A stretch of DNA of 64,000 nt from UBA11591 sp040220895 (GCA_040220895.1 JAVJVY010000008.1:124001-188000); one strand, 5' to 3'. Positions 8,307 through 16,962 are shown, counted from the first letter of the stretch. Made by a program: numbers and translations. The notes: generated from the letters alone by a model not told the origin.

Positions 8307-9063
8307 TCTCCTTAAGGTCGTATTCTCGTCGCTCGCCATTTTTAAGTTGAAGGATCAAATGACCGTTTAACGGGACAGCTACTATGATGGCTTCAATGAT
8401 TCGATTATCAAGATCCCTGTAAAGTAAATGCCGATCGCAACCTATCAGGCGTTCAAAATACAATTTGTCGATGATGGCAAATTCCTTTTTTACCAACTTG
8501 CGCAACTCCATATCAATGGACTGTACAATTTTCTGAAGGAGAACAGGAAGGTCGAATGAGAATTTTAATTCATTCTTAAGTGAGGTAGCGCCGCTAATTA
8601 AAAAGTTTTGCTGATTTACGTTTAGACCAACACCAATACAGCATTGTCTAATCGAATTTTTTAACAGGGTATTTTTCAATAATATACCCGCAACTTTTTT
8701 TCCATTGATGTAGATATCGTTTGGCCATTTCAATCGGGCAATAGGGCGCTCGGCCAGTTGATCAATAAACTTGTATGCAGCAATTGAAATGCACTTGCTG
8801 ATGTAGAATTGTTCTGAAACATCCAGGTTGTTAAATCCAGTTAACAAACTGAATGTCAAATTTTTATAATCTTCACTTTCCCATTTGGACCCGTGTATGC
8901 CATTGCCTGCTGTCTGCTTGTCGGTAACAACTATCAATCCGTTTTCGGCCGCATTTTTTTCGACGATCAGCGACATGAATTCATTGGTCGAAGTGACACT
9001 TTCCAGGTAGAGTAATCGGTGCCCCGGAATTGACTGCTTTGAAAAATCATTTTTAGTTGCCAT
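8263..9063 (-). CDS. birA: Biotin--[acetyl-CoA-carboxylase] ligase (no DNA-binding domain)
   Basis: This enzyme attaches biotin to the carrier protein of acetyl-CoA carboxylase. The 266-residue protein begins directly with the catalytic domain (ESVTSTNEFM), so it lacks the N-terminal helix-turn-helix and is a monofunctional ligase, not the repressor type. The KWPNDIYINGKKVAGIL stretch (112-128) is intact and carries the catalytic lysine region. The biotinyl-AMP loop, normally GRGxxG, reads GNGIHG (about 53-58), so its first Arg is replaced by Asn. The C-terminal SH3-like domain is present. Its 3' end overlaps the SRPBCC gene. Confidence 0.9.
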   Translation of the reverse strand: MATKNDFSKQSIPGHRLLYLESVTSTNEFMSLIVEKNAAENGLIVVTDKQTAGNGIHGSKWESEDYKNLTFSLLTGFNNLDVSEQFYISKCISIAAYKFIDQLAERPIARLKWPNDIYINGKKVAGILLKNTLLKNSIRQCCIGVGLNVNQQNFLISGATSLKNELKFSFDLPVLLQKIVQSIDMELRKLVKKEFAIIDKLYFERLIGCDRHLLYRDLDNRIIEAIIVAVPLNGHLILQLKNGERREYDLKEISLIPAGTDGQPTY

Positions 9064-9083
9064 TATGTTCCTTGGCTTATGAG

Positions 9084-9091
9084 TACTTTTG
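9084..9091 (+). promoter_or_regulatory. -7 box (TACTTTTG) for the rsfS-ftsH operon
   Basis: TACTTTTG ends 17 bases before the rsfS ATG at 9109. It lies in the 45-base gap between divergent birA and rsfS and is the likely start of the rsfS-ftsH-DUF2007-cdsA transcript. Confidence 0.55.
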
Positions 9092-9108
9092 TATGCTGTT
9101 AAAGATAT

Positions 9109-9456
9109 ATGACAAAGAAAGCTCCCTCGATTCCATCCACAAAATTAGTTGATCTTGTCAAGAAGGGAATAGAAGAAAAGAAAGGTGAAGAAATCGTAAC
9201 TTTGGATATCTACAAAATGAACCCGTCGGTCTGCGACTATTTTGTTATTTGTCACGGGAATTCTAACACACACGTTGCTTCAATTGCGGAACAAATTCAG
9301 AAAACGTTGAGGGAAGAGATGGAAGAACGTCCTTATCACGTTGAAGGACTATCTAATTCAGAGTGGGTGTTGATCGATTTTGTTAGTGTAGTGGTGCATG
9401 TTTTTCAAAAGGAATTCCGTGATTTTTATGATCTTGAACACCTTTGGGCAGATTAG
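9109..9456 (+). CDS. rsfS: Ribosome silencing factor RsfS
   Basis: RsfS binds ribosomal protein uL14 and blocks subunit joining, which saves energy in starvation. The 115 residues fit the family. The conserved C-terminal part is clear: YHVEGLSNSEWVLIDFVSVV and HVFQKEFRDFYDLEHLW. An N-terminal extension of ~10 residues rich in Lys and Ser precedes the domain. It is first in a run with ftsH (19 bases downstream), a pairing common in Bacteroidota. Confidence 0.93.
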   Translation: MTKKAPSIPSTKLVDLVKKGIEEKKGEEIVTLDIYKMNPSVCDYFVICHGNSNTHVASIAEQIQKTLREEMEERPYHVEGLSNSEWVLIDFVSVVVHVFQKEFRDFYDLEHLWAD

Positions 9457-9475
9457 TGAATGATATTTTAGATAA

Positions 9476-11590
9476 ATGAGCGAAGAGAAAAAACCAAGCG
9501 GGCAGAGGCCTAAATTGAATTTGACCCCAAAGGGCAGAAAACCAGGTGATCCCAAGCGCCCCTTTAATTTTTATTGGATCTATGGTGTTATATTGGCCAT
9601 ATTGATCGGTATAAACTTGTTCAGCCTTTCGGGTCCTGAAAAGACTCAGTTGAATAGTTTCGCCGAAATGCTTAAAAGCCAGGATGTTGAACGCATCGTC
9701 GTGGTTAACAGGGAGCGCGTGGAAATCTCCATTAAACGCGAAAAGATCAATAACCAGAAATACGAAAGTGTGCAGAAAAAGACCTTTGGCGGCGCCAATG
9801 GTCCTCAATACTACCTTGAAATAGGTTCAGACGAGCAATTCATCAATTACCTCAATAAATTTCAAGAAGGACTTCCCGAAGAGGAGCGACTTATTCCCGA
9901 ATACGAAACAAGGAAAAACTGGGGTGTAGATATCCTTGGTTGGCTTCTACCAATCATAATAATGATCGGAATATGGTTATTTATCATGAGAAGAATGACC
10001 GGTGCCGGAGGCGGTGGATCCCAGATCTTCAATATTGGAAAATCGAAAGCCACCTTGTTCGATAAGGAAAAAATGGTGAACATCACCTTTGAAGACGTGG
10101 CTGGGTTGGAAGAGGCCAAAATTGAAATTCAGGAGATCGTGGAGTTTTTGAAAAACCCTAAACAATACACCGAGATAGGGGCCAAAATTCCAAAAGGCGC
10201 AATTCTTGTGGGACCCCCGGGCACCGGGAAGACCTTATTGGCTAAGGCAGTTGCTGGCGAAGCTCAAGTTCCTTTCTTCTCACTTTCTGGATCTGACTTT
10301 GTCGAGATGTTTGTTGGTGTTGGAGCATCAAGGGTCAGGGACCTGTTCAAACAGGCAAAAGAAAAAGCACCGGCAATTATATTTATTGATGAAATTGATG
10401 CCATTGGTCGCGCAAGGGGCAGAGGTATCGCTCAAGGAGCCAACGACGAAAGAGAAAATACCCTGAATCAGCTATTAACGGAAATGGACGGTTTTGGAAC
10501 CAACAGCGGTGTCATAATTCTGGCGGCTACCAACCGAGCAGATATTCTGGATCGGGCGCTTTTAAGGGCCGGAAGATTTGACCGAACCATTCATGTTGAC
10601 CTTCCCGATCTTATTGAGCGCGAGGAAATATTCAAGGTGCACCTGAAACCAATTAAAATTGACAAGAGTGTCGATTCGGATTTTCTTGCCAGGCAAACGC
10701 CGGGCTTTTCAGGCGCGGATATTGCTAACGTATGTAACGAAGCCGCGCTTATTGCCGCGAGAAAAAAGAAGAAAAAAGTAGGGCACCAGGACTTTTTAGA
10801 TGCGGTAGATCGCATCATAGGAGGACTTGAAAAGAAAAACAAGATCATTACTCCTGAAGAGAAAAAAGTGATTGCTTTTCACGAAGCCGGACATGCCGCG
10901 GTCAGTTGGTTGGTGAAACACGCCAGTCCACTCGTAAAAGTAACCATCGTTCCCAGGGGAAAATCTCTTGGAGCGGCTTGGTATTTGCCAGAGGAACGTC
11001 AAATTTCAAACCGCGAGCAATTGTTGGATGAAATGTGCGCTGCCCTGGGTGGTCGAGCTGCCGAAGACATTGTTTTTGGCAAGATCTCTACAGGTGCTCT
11101 TTCAGATCTGGAAAAGATCACCAAGCAAGCTTATGCCATGGTTTCCATCTATGGCCTTAATGATAAAATCGGCCACATAAGCTTCTACGATTCATCTGGG
11201 CAATCGGACTACGGTTTTACCAAACCTTATAGCGATCATACAGCTCAGATTATTGATCAAGAAGTCAAAGCCATGGTAGATGAGGCATATAAACGGACAA
11301 AAGAGGTATTGATCAAACACCGGGATCAACTCACCCAATTAGCTGAACTACTGCTCAAGAAAGAGGTGATCTTTAAGGACGACCTTGAGAAGATCTTTGG
11401 TAAGCGAAAGTTTGAGTCCCGAGAAGAGGTAATGGAAAAGGATAAGAAGGAAAAAGACAAAAAAGAAAAGGAAGAAAAAGAACTGACAGCATCTGTTGCC
11501 GCTGCAAAAAAGGCTTCTAAAAATGGCTCAGAAGCCAAAGATCCCATTAGTGAAAAGGAGAAACCGGTCTCGGAAAAGGACGAGAAATAA
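9476..11590 (+). CDS. ftsH: ATP-dependent zinc metalloprotease FtsH
   Basis: FtsH is the membrane-bound AAA+ protease that degrades misfolded membrane proteins and short-lived regulators. In this 704-residue protein two transmembrane helices (about 33-50 and 152-171) flank a periplasmic domain. The AAA module has Walker A GPPGTGKT (246-253), the pore residues MFVG (278-281) and Walker B IIFIDEID (301-308). The protease zinc site is HEAGH (469-473), with the downstream acidic ligand in the TGALSDLEK region. The last ~55 residues are an extreme Lys/Glu tail with Ser/Ala, probably disordered. In many bacteria FtsH controls LpxC levels; lpxC lies about 13 kb away here, and that link is not shown by the sequence. 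Confidence 0.97.
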   Translation: MSEEKKPSGQRPKLNLTPKGRKPGDPKRPFNFYWIYGVILAILIGINLFSLSGPEKTQLNSFAEMLKSQDVERIVVVNRERVEISIKREKINNQKYESVQKKTFGGANGPQYYLEIGSDEQFINYLNKFQEGLPEEERLIPEYETRKNWGVDILGWLLPIIIMIGIWLFIMRRMTGAGGGGSQIFNIGKSKATLFDKEKMVNITFEDVAGLEEAKIEIQEIVEFLKNPKQYTEIGAKIPKGAILVGPPGTGKTLLAKAVAGEAQVPFFSLSGSDFVEMFVGVGASRVRDLFKQAKEKAPAIIFIDEIDAIGRARGRGIAQGANDERENTLNQLLTEMDGFGTNSGVIILAATNRADILDRALLRAGRFDRTIHVDLPDLIEREEIFKVHLKPIKIDKSVDSDFLARQTPGFSGADIANVCNEAALIAARKKKKKVGHQDFLDAVDRIIGGLEKKNKIITPEEKKVIAFHEAGHAAVSWLVKHASPLVKVTIVPRGKSLGAAWYLPEERQISNREQLLDEMCAALGGRAAEDIVFGKISTGALSDLEKITKQAYAMVSIYGLNDKIGHISFYDSSGQSDYGFTKPYSDHTAQIIDQEVKAMVDEAYKRTKEVLIKHRDQLTQLAELLLKKEVIFKDDLEKIFGKRKFESREEVMEKDKKEKDKKEKEEKELTASVAAAKKASKNGSEAKDPISEKEKPVSEKDEK

Positions 11591-11601
11591 GCAAATTGTT
11601 C

Positions 11602-11609
11602 TACTTTCG
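11602..11609 (+). promoter_or_regulatory. Possible internal -7 box (TACTTTCG) before the DUF2007 gene
   Basis: TACTTTCG is a TAnnTTCG variant of the consensus and ends five bases before the TTG start at 11615, in the 24-base gap after ftsH. It could give a separate short-leader transcript for DUF2007-cdsA-psd. The variant base lowers certainty. Confidence 0.35.
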
Positions 11610-11614
11610 TCTAC

Positions 11615-11824
11615 TTGAGCTGGACCTTAATTTATTCTTCTAATCAAGCACATCTCGTTGAGATCGTTAAGAATATTCTCGAAGAAAATTCGATTGAATA
11701 TTCCATTCTGGACAAGCGTGATTCGGTTTACGGCTCCGTTGTAAGTGCAGGAATCGAAATACACATTCAAAGCGAAGACTTTGTCAGGACTAAAAAACTG
11801 ATCAGTGATTTTGAAAGCAACTAA
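11615..11824 (+). CDS. DUF2007-type small protein
   Basis: A 69-residue protein with the DUF2007 pattern: an opening strand (WTLIYSSNQAHLVEIVKNIL), the ILEENSIEYSILDK turn, and a last helix ending FVRTKKLISDFE. Members are small alpha-beta proteins suggested to act in signalling, with no proven function. The start is TTG at 11615. It sits between ftsH and cdsA and overlaps the cdsA start by 14-20 bases, so it is probably coupled to phospholipid synthesis. Confidence 0.75.
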   Translation: MSWTLIYSSNQAHLVEIVKNILEENSIEYSILDKRDSVYGSVVSAGIEIHIQSEDFVRTKKLISDFESN

Positions 11825-12644
11825 CTTTATTCAAAGGGCCCTTTCTGGAATCGCCTACGTTACCCTGATTATTGGTAGCCTTTGGTTAGGCTCCCTGAGT
11901 TTCGGTTTTCTTTGCATGCTTATACTTATTCTGTCAATGGACGAATATTTCAGATTGGTCAAACGGCTCAAGGTCAAAACCGCCGATATTCTGGTAATGG
12001 TTTGTGCAGGATTATCTTTTTCATTGGTATTTATGAACAGATCGTTCGGCCTCGATTCCAAATTCCTTTTCTTGATTCCCCTCAGTTTTCTTGCGTTCAT
12101 GATCAGGGAAGTGTACAAACGCTCTACGAGTCCGTTCAACAGCCTTGCTTATGGAACGTTCGGAATGATCTATGCTTTTGTCCCAATTACTTGCCTCTAC
12201 AGTATGGGGTTTTTTGAGCAATATTCATGGACCGACGAGTTTCAAAAAGAAATCCCTTTGGGCTTTTTCATATTGGTCTGGGCGAATGACACCGGAGCTT
12301 ATCTGGCCGGAAGTGCGTTTGGAAAAACAAAATTGTTTGAACGTATAAGCCCAAAGAAAACGCTGGAAGGCAGTCTCGGTGGATTGGTGTTGTCGCTGGG
12401 CGTGGCTTTTGCATTTTCAAATTATGCTACTCAGATTTCTGTTTTGGACTGGATGCTGATCGCCATTCTGGTAGTTATTTTTGGTAGTCTGGGTGATCTC
12501 TTTGAATCACTTCTAAAAAGGAAAGCCGATGTCAAAGACAGTGGAAAATTGATGCCGGGGCACGGTGGAATGCTCGATAGATTCGACAGCGTCTTGTTTG
12601 CGGCACCGGTGGTATTCGCTTACCTCGCCATTATCGCCAATTAG
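11805..12644 (+). CDS. cdsA: Phosphatidate cytidylyltransferase
   Basis: CdsA makes CDP-diacylglycerol from CTP and phosphatidate, the branch point for phospholipids, in the inner membrane. The 279-residue protein has about eight hydrophobic segments. The C-terminal signature S-LLKRKADVKDSGKLMPGHGG-MLDRFD (about 235-261) is complete. The start is GTG at 11805 or TTG at 11811; both overlap the DUF2007 gene, and the second gives MKATNFIQR. psd follows after 44 bases, so two steps of phosphatidylethanolamine synthesis are adjacent. Confidence 0.94.
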   Translation: MILKATNFIQRALSGIAYVTLIIGSLWLGSLSFGFLCMLILILSMDEYFRLVKRLKVKTADILVMVCAGLSFSLVFMNRSFGLDSKFLFLIPLSFLAFMIREVYKRSTSPFNSLAYGTFGMIYAFVPITCLYSMGFFEQYSWTDEFQKEIPLGFFILVWANDTGAYLAGSAFGKTKLFERISPKKTLEGSLGGLVLSLGVAFAFSNYATQISVLDWMLIAILVVIFGSLGDLFESLLKRKADVKDSGKLMPGHGGMLDRFDSVLFAAPVVFAYLAIIAN

Positions 12645-12663
12645 TAGCCATCACATTAATTTA

Positions 12664-12671
12664 TACTTTTG
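12664..12671 (+). promoter_or_regulatory. -7 box (TACTTTTG) for psd
   Basis: TACTTTTG ends 17 bases before the psd ATG at 12689, in the 44-base gap after cdsA. It may allow psd to be transcribed separately from the ftsH-cdsA run. Confidence 0.5.
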
Positions 12672-12688
12672 AGCATCATCCACTTAAC

Positions 12689-13348
12689 ATGACAATTCAC
12701 AAAGAGGGCTTTGCCTCGATTGCAGTATCGTTTTTGCTTTTAGCTTTGATCAATCTGCTTTTTTTGTATCTGTTGGTTGATTTCCCTATAATCAGATACG
12801 GCCTCTTGCTGGTCAGCAGTATTTTCTTTGTGTTGATCGTTCGATTTTTTCGCGATCCGAACATAGAGATTGAAAGGAGTGAAAAAGGAATTCTCAGTCC
12901 GGCCGATGGCACTGTTGTTGCTATTGAGGAAATGAAAGATGGCGAGTACTTTCAAGAAAACCGCATGCAGGTTTCGGTTTTCATGTCACCCTTGAATGTT
13001 CACGTAAATCGTTACCCCATATCCGGTGAAGTGAAGTATTTCAAACACCACAACGGTCATTTCCATGTGGCGTGGAACCCAAAATCTTCTGTTGAGAATG
13101 AACACACCTCGACCGTTGTCAAGCATTCGTCGGGGATTGAAATCTTGTTCAAGCAGATCGCGGGTGCCGTAGCCAGAAGAATTGTTAGTTATGCAAGTGT
13201 CGATCAGGAGGTGTTACAAGGACAGCAATGTGGATTTATTAAATTCGGTTCAAGGGTGGACGTTTTATTGCCCCTGAACAGTCAGATTCATGTGGAAATC
13301 GGGCAAAAAGTGTTAGGCGGCAGGACCATACTTGCTACATTAAAATAA
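12689..13348 (+). CDS. psd: Phosphatidylserine decarboxylase family protein
   Basis: This enzyme decarboxylates phosphatidylserine to phosphatidylethanolamine in the inner membrane. The 219-residue length fits the short archaeal/Bacteroidota-type enzyme. Two hydrophobic segments lie in the first ~53 residues. The catalytic set is visible: SPADG (70-74), the PLNVHVNRYP loop (101-110) and the self-cleavage motif FGSR (186-189), where cleavage before the Ser creates the pyruvoyl group. The stop overlaps the convergent HAD gene by nine bases. Confidence 0.93.
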   Translation: MTIHKEGFASIAVSFLLLALINLLFLYLLVDFPIIRYGLLLVSSIFFVLIVRFFRDPNIEIERSEKGILSPADGTVVAIEEMKDGEYFQENRMQVSVFMSPLNVHVNRYPISGEVKYFKHHNGHFHVAWNPKSSVENEHTSTVVKHSSGIEILFKQIAGAVARRIVSYASVDQEVLQGQQCGFIKFGSRVDVLLPLNSQIHVEIGQKVLGGRTILATLK

Positions 13349-14035
13349 GGTCATTAATTCGCTCAAGTCAGTTATTTCATAAGTGGGTTTGAACGGGGGT
13401 CTTCGGCCAGAGACCTTCGCGAAATATACCTGATCTATTCCGGCTTTTTTTGCTCCTAGAATGTCTTTACTAAGGTCATCTCCAATCATGACGGACCTTG
13501 AGGCCTGAGTTTGTGCTTTTTCCAGCGCAAAGTTAAAGATCGCGCGCATTGGTTTTCTATAAGGTGTTTCATCAGAAATGATGACTTGATCAAAGTATTT
13601 TTCAAGTTGGCTCTCCTTTAATTTTATTCGTTGACTGTCCCCAAATCCATTCGTTATTAAGTGTAAGTTGTACTTCTGAGTTAGGTAATCCAAAACCTCT
13701 TGACTTCCACTTACTAAATGTTGTTTATAAGGGCATACATCAAGGTAGTATTGACTCATTTTTCGTGCCAGTTTCCAGTCTTGATTGTTGAAATGAAAAA
13801 TGGTATCGGTGAATCTTCTTGTTCTTAGTTCTTCTTTGGCATTATTTCCTCCTCGCAATTCCCTCCATAAGGCCAGATTCTTTTCGGCGAAAACGGCATG
13901 GAATGTTTCAAAGTCCGCGCGAATTACTTCCGCTAATTTGAATTCCAAGTGTATTTCGAGCAGTGTTTCTCTTGAGTTTCTGTCAAAATCCCAAAGGGTG
14001 CGATCAAGGTCAAAAAACAGATCAGTATATTTCAT
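13340..14035 (-). CDS. HAD-superfamily YjjG-type nucleotidase
   Basis: A 231-residue HAD phosphatase from the start MKYTDLFFDL. Motif I is FFDLDRTLWD (D9 nucleophile, D11). The C-terminal motif GDDLSKDILGAKKAG supplies the metal-binding acids. The match to YjjG-family noncanonical pyrimidine nucleotidases rests on the DLDRTLWDF start and overall length. A longer frame begins at 14077, but the ATG at 14035 shares one base with the upstream gene's TGA (TGATG), so it is the likely start. It is last in a three-gene run reading leftward. Confidence 0.85.
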   Translation of the reverse strand: MKYTDLFFDLDRTLWDFDRNSRETLLEIHLEFKLAEVIRADFETFHAVFAEKNLALWRELRGGNNAKEELRTRRFTDTIFHFNNQDWKLARKMSQYYLDVCPYKQHLVSGSQEVLDYLTQKYNLHLITNGFGDSQRIKLKESQLEKYFDQVIISDETPYRKPMRAIFNFALEKAQTQASRSVMIGDDLSKDILGAKKAGIDQVYFAKVSGRRPPFKPTYEITDLSELMTLF

Positions 14036-14469
14036 CAATTGAACAATAAACTGAAAGTGGTCAGCACAAAAGACCACAATACCACAGAGGCGATCATAAA
14101 GGGCAGCGTTCTTTTGTCTTTATCAAAGTATCTCGCTGCGAGCAGGCTTCCAAGAGGAATTGAGAATAGGCAAGGTGTAAGTATGGCCAGTCCGATCAGA
14201 CCATAGGTGCTTTTTACCTTGATTATTCTGCGGTTGAGTCGGGTGAATTTCTTCTTTTCTTTTTTCTTCTTCTTGCTTCTGGTAAAGACGTATTGCAGGA
14301 ATTCACCAAAATAATAGAAGGTGATTAATCCGCCTACGCCGCCAGAGGTAGTAATAATGATTGTTTCAAGGTAAGAGTAGCCCGATAATATGGCTGTCGA
14401 AGGGGCGAAAAAGAATTTCACTCCGCTAATGATCAGCAAACCGAACACTTTTATAATTTCAGTCATCAT
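14035..14469 (-). CDS. Small integral membrane protein with a Lys-rich cytoplasmic loop
   Basis: A 144-residue protein with about four hydrophobic segments (roughly 6-30, 35-57, 92-112 and 121-142). A very basic loop (RSKKKKKEKKKFTRLNRR) sits in the middle and should face the cytosol. The pattern, with short helices near SIPLGSLLAARYF, recalls the small multidrug-export (PF06695) or DedA-like groups, but I cannot place it firmly. It overlaps the upstream gene by an ATGA and the downstream HAD gene by one base, so the three are coupled. Confidence 0.65.
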   Translation of the reverse strand: MMTEIIKVFGLLIISGVKFFFAPSTAILSGYSYLETIIITTSGGVGGLITFYYFGEFLQYVFTRSKKKKKEKKKFTRLNRRIIKVKSTYGLIGLAILTPCLFSIPLGSLLAARYFDKDKRTLPFMIASVVLWSFVLTTFSLLFN

Positions 14470-15749
14470 CTGGTTTTGGAAATGATGGTGGCAAGAAATT
14501 CGCGCCAGTCTCCTTGCTTTTTATTATTGACGTATTCGTTGTGAAATACAAAATGAATCCCTCCTCCTGTTTCGTTCCACTCTTGTAACAGCCCATCAAC
14601 ATGTATTTTAGCCTTTTTCTGTCCCTCTGGAACATGGTGAATGTACATTGCGTCCATGAATTGGAAAGGGTGCAGTATAAGCGAGGTTTGACATTCTGCC
14701 TCCAGGTCATAAAAGGGAAACGGAACGGAGATGCCGGCCCGATAACCATGCGCATTTGAATATCCCATGCTGTAATCTGACTTGATACCCATTTCGATCA
14801 ACCCCCGATAAGTTTCCGGGAGGTGGAACATCAAATAGTGTTGCCGACTTATACTCACCTCTTCTTGCATGAGATTTTCTAAAATTGATTTCTCCATGTG
14901 GGCACTTTTGTCCTTGTTTGATGCAAATGAAGGGTGAATGCCTACCGCCGCCCATTTTTTCAGTCTTTGGATCAAACCCAAAAACGCAGGGGATTTGAAG
15001 GAGATATTCTTGTCGAAAGGGCCGTACTTGGAACAAAGAATAAAAAACTTGACCTGCGTATTGATAACTGAAAAGGCTTTTTCGAGAAATTCGTAGTTGT
15101 CATATGGGTCAGGCCGCAGGCCAGCATGCACGTATAATCGGTCAATGAATTCGGAAGGTTTGAATGTGCTCGTTATCATAGAAGCAACTGTTCTTACAGC
15201 AGACTTGTGTTTGTATGCGTAAGCATTGTCAATGTCAATGCTGAATTCGGCCCGATCCTTTTTAATTCCTTCAATACTTGAAGGAAACAATAGGTTCAAC
15301 TGGTCGACAAGGAAGATCACCCATCTGTTCACACAAGCCTTATCCAGTATGTTTAGCTTAAGTGCTATGCTGTCTTCGGGTCGAAACCGTCCATAGTTGT
15401 CACCACGATGATTTTGGTATTCTTCATACCTACTGATCATATAGAAAACCGACGCCAGAACATCGAATGGAAGTAGTTTACCTTTATTGGGGAAAAGCAC
15501 CGGAAAATTGCGATAAACAGAATGTTCAGGAGTTTTCCAGCCTATTCCTGATTCTCCCAATAAACCACATGGTACAATTTGGAGGCCCTCGAGTTCAACA
15601 TCACTGTAGTTGATTTTGGGACCGCGGTGCGCGGAATAATCCTCCAAACTTACGGTTAGACGGTAATCGACATCACAAAGGTTTTCAAAAATCACCTTGC
15701 AGGTATAGGCAAGTCTTGAACTTGGATTATCTGAATAAAGCAGTAACAA
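14466..15749 (-). CDS. Polysaccharide deacetylase-like protein with N-terminal DUF7033-type domain
   Basis: This 427-residue protein matches Bacteroidota proteins annotated as polysaccharide deacetylase family with a DUF7033 N-terminal domain. The N-terminal third is a conserved domain (RYEEYQNHRGDNYGRF). The NodB-like part begins near FSIDIDNAYAYKHKS, with later HPSF and FHLPETYRG elements that could supply metal and catalytic residues. Whether all catalytic residues are kept is unclear. No signal peptide is visible, so it may act in the cytosol on glycan precursors. The predicted start is TTG at 15749. It follows radC by 23 bases. Confidence 0.75.
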   Translation of the reverse strand: MLLLYSDNPSSRLAYTCKVIFENLCDVDYRLTVSLEDYSAHRGPKINYSDVELEGLQIVPCGLLGESGIGWKTPEHSVYRNFPVLFPNKGKLLPFDVLASVFYMISRYEEYQNHRGDNYGRFRPEDSIALKLNILDKACVNRWVIFLVDQLNLLFPSSIEGIKKDRAEFSIDIDNAYAYKHKSAVRTVASMITSTFKPSEFIDRLYVHAGLRPDPYDNYEFLEKAFSVINTQVKFFILCSKYGPFDKNISFKSPAFLGLIQRLKKWAAVGIHPSFASNKDKSAHMEKSILENLMQEEVSISRQHYLMFHLPETYRGLIEMGIKSDYSMGYSNAHGYRAGISVPFPFYDLEAECQTSLILHPFQFMDAMYIHHVPEGQKKAKIHVDGLLQEWNETGGGIHFVFHNEYVNNKKQGDWREFLATIISKTR

Positions 15750-15772
15750 ATCCCTTTCTTTTATCGGTGAAG

Positions 15773-16471
15773 TTACAAAAGACCTTCGTCAGCCAAGCTG
15801 AAAAAGCGATCATTGTGTATAATCAGATGGTCCAGTAATTGTACATCGAGATTTTCACAGGCCGATTTTATTTTTTTCGTCAACTTTTCGTCGGCGTTGC
15901 TGGGCTTCAAATTACCCGAAGGGTGATTGTGAAGTACGATCAGCGAAGAGGCCAGGTATTCAAGAACGTATTTAAAAATGACTTTGTTGTCGGCCACGGT
16001 TCCACTGACACCGCCCTGACTAATTCGACACCTGTGCAAAACATCATTACTTCTACTCATCACAATGATCCAGAACTCTTCCACTTCAAGGTCAAAAAAG
16101 CTGGCTTTCATCAGTCTAAATGCATCTGCACTCGATTGTATTCTGAATTTCGCAGGCAAAGAGATGGCCGATCTTCTCCTGTTCAGTTCCCAGGTGGCAA
16201 GCAGGCTTGTAGCTTTGGCAATACCAATTCCCGGTATTTTCGTCAGATCGTGAGCCGTCATCTTTGCTAGAATGTTCAAATCGTTTGATGCTTTATTCAG
16301 TACTTTTTTAGAAAGATCTACGGCACTGCATTGATTGCTTCCCGACCGAAAAAGCAGCGATAAGAGTTCGGCATCTGAAAGACTGGCTCTACCTTTTTGC
16401 AAGAGTTTTTCTCTCGGTTTGTCATCTTCTGCCCAAAAGCGCATGCTGAGATTATGCTTGTATTCATTCAT
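15773..16471 (-). CDS. radC: RadC family JAB-domain protein
   Basis: RadC has an N-terminal helix-hairpin-helix (IPGIGIAKA, 79-87) and a C-terminal JAB/MPN domain with the JAMM metalloprotease motif: acidic residues at EEF (131-132), HNHPSG (181-186) and D194. It is 232 residues long. Despite its name, a direct DNA-repair role is doubtful and the enzyme's substrate is not established. It lies downstream of rpsT but is separated from it by a strong terminator (16541-16558), so it needs its own promoter. Confidence 0.92.
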   Translation of the reverse strand: MNEYKHNLSMRFWAEDDKPREKLLQKGRASLSDAELLSLLFRSGSNQCSAVDLSKKVLNKASNDLNILAKMTAHDLTKIPGIGIAKATSLLATWELNRRRSAISLPAKFRIQSSADAFRLMKASFFDLEVEEFWIIVMSRSNDVLHRCRISQGGVSGTVADNKVIFKYVLEYLASSLIVLHNHPSGNLKPSNADEKLTKKIKSACENLDVQLLDHLIIHNDRFFSLADEGLL

Positions 16472-16540
16472 AGGGCTAATCTACGATTGAACGCGACTGG
16501 AAAAGAAGAAATTCAAGGGGCATGTGAGACCATAAAAAAA

Positions 16541-16558
16541 GCCTTCCCCAGGGAAGGC
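16541..16558 (-). terminator. Intrinsic terminator of rpsT
   Basis: An inverted repeat GCCTTCC-CCAG-GGAAGGC is followed on the minus strand by seven T residues. The stem is seven perfect pairs with a four-base loop. It lies 23 bases past the rpsT stop and ahead of radC. Confidence 0.85.
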
Positions 16559-16581
16559 TTTTCAATGAATCTTTTGCCCGA

Positions 16582-16836
16582 CTATTTCACGGTCAACACG
16601 TGCTTGCTGGCCTCTGATTTAAGGTTGGCGGCCTTGTTTTTATGAATGATGTTGCGCTTGGCAAGCTTGTCAATCAAGGAAGTAACCTTTGGCAACTCAG
16701 TGGTAACCTCTTTTTTGTCTTCATTTTTCAAAAATGACCTAAGGGCATTGCGCAGCGTTTTGGCGTGATACCTGTTATTGGTACGCCTTTTTTCGTTTTG
16801 TCTGATTCTTTTCAGTGCGGACTGATGATTGGCCAT
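16582..16836 (-). CDS. rpsT: 30S ribosomal protein S20
   Basis: S20 is a primary binding protein of 16S rRNA in the 30S subunit. The 84-residue, strongly basic helical protein begins MANHQSALKRIRQNEKRR, the usual family start. The C-terminal half (IDKLAKRNIIHKNKAANLKS) is also typical. It is monocistronic, with its own -7 box upstream and a strong terminator downstream. Confidence 0.97.
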   Translation of the reverse strand: MANHQSALKRIRQNEKRRTNNRYHAKTLRNALRSFLKNEDKKEVTTELPKVTSLIDKLAKRNIIHKNKAANLKSEASKHVLTVK

Positions 16837-16859
16837 GTCTTACTTTTAAAAATGGTCGG

Positions 16860-16867
16860 CAAATATA
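16860..16867 (-). promoter_or_regulatory. -7 box (TATATTTG) for rpsT
   Basis: Read on the minus strand, TATATTTG is an exact consensus match and lies 23 bases upstream of the rpsT ATG. It is the only good promoter candidate for this gene. Confidence 0.55.
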
Positions 16868-16962
16868 AGAATAATCTATTCAAATTCCATGAAATACTTC
16901 TTGGCCTGAAAGTGAGATATTTTTAGCCCAAAAAGGCCGGTAAAAGACGGCAGGCGAAGGAG

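Noticed and set aside
15839..16270. 143-residue plus-strand frame
   Set aside because: It is antisense to radC, whose JAMM and HhH motifs are clear.
16920..16962. Possible terminator after the DUF4258-like gene
   Set aside because: The best stem has only four pairs (GCCG/CGGC) and the T-run is interrupted.
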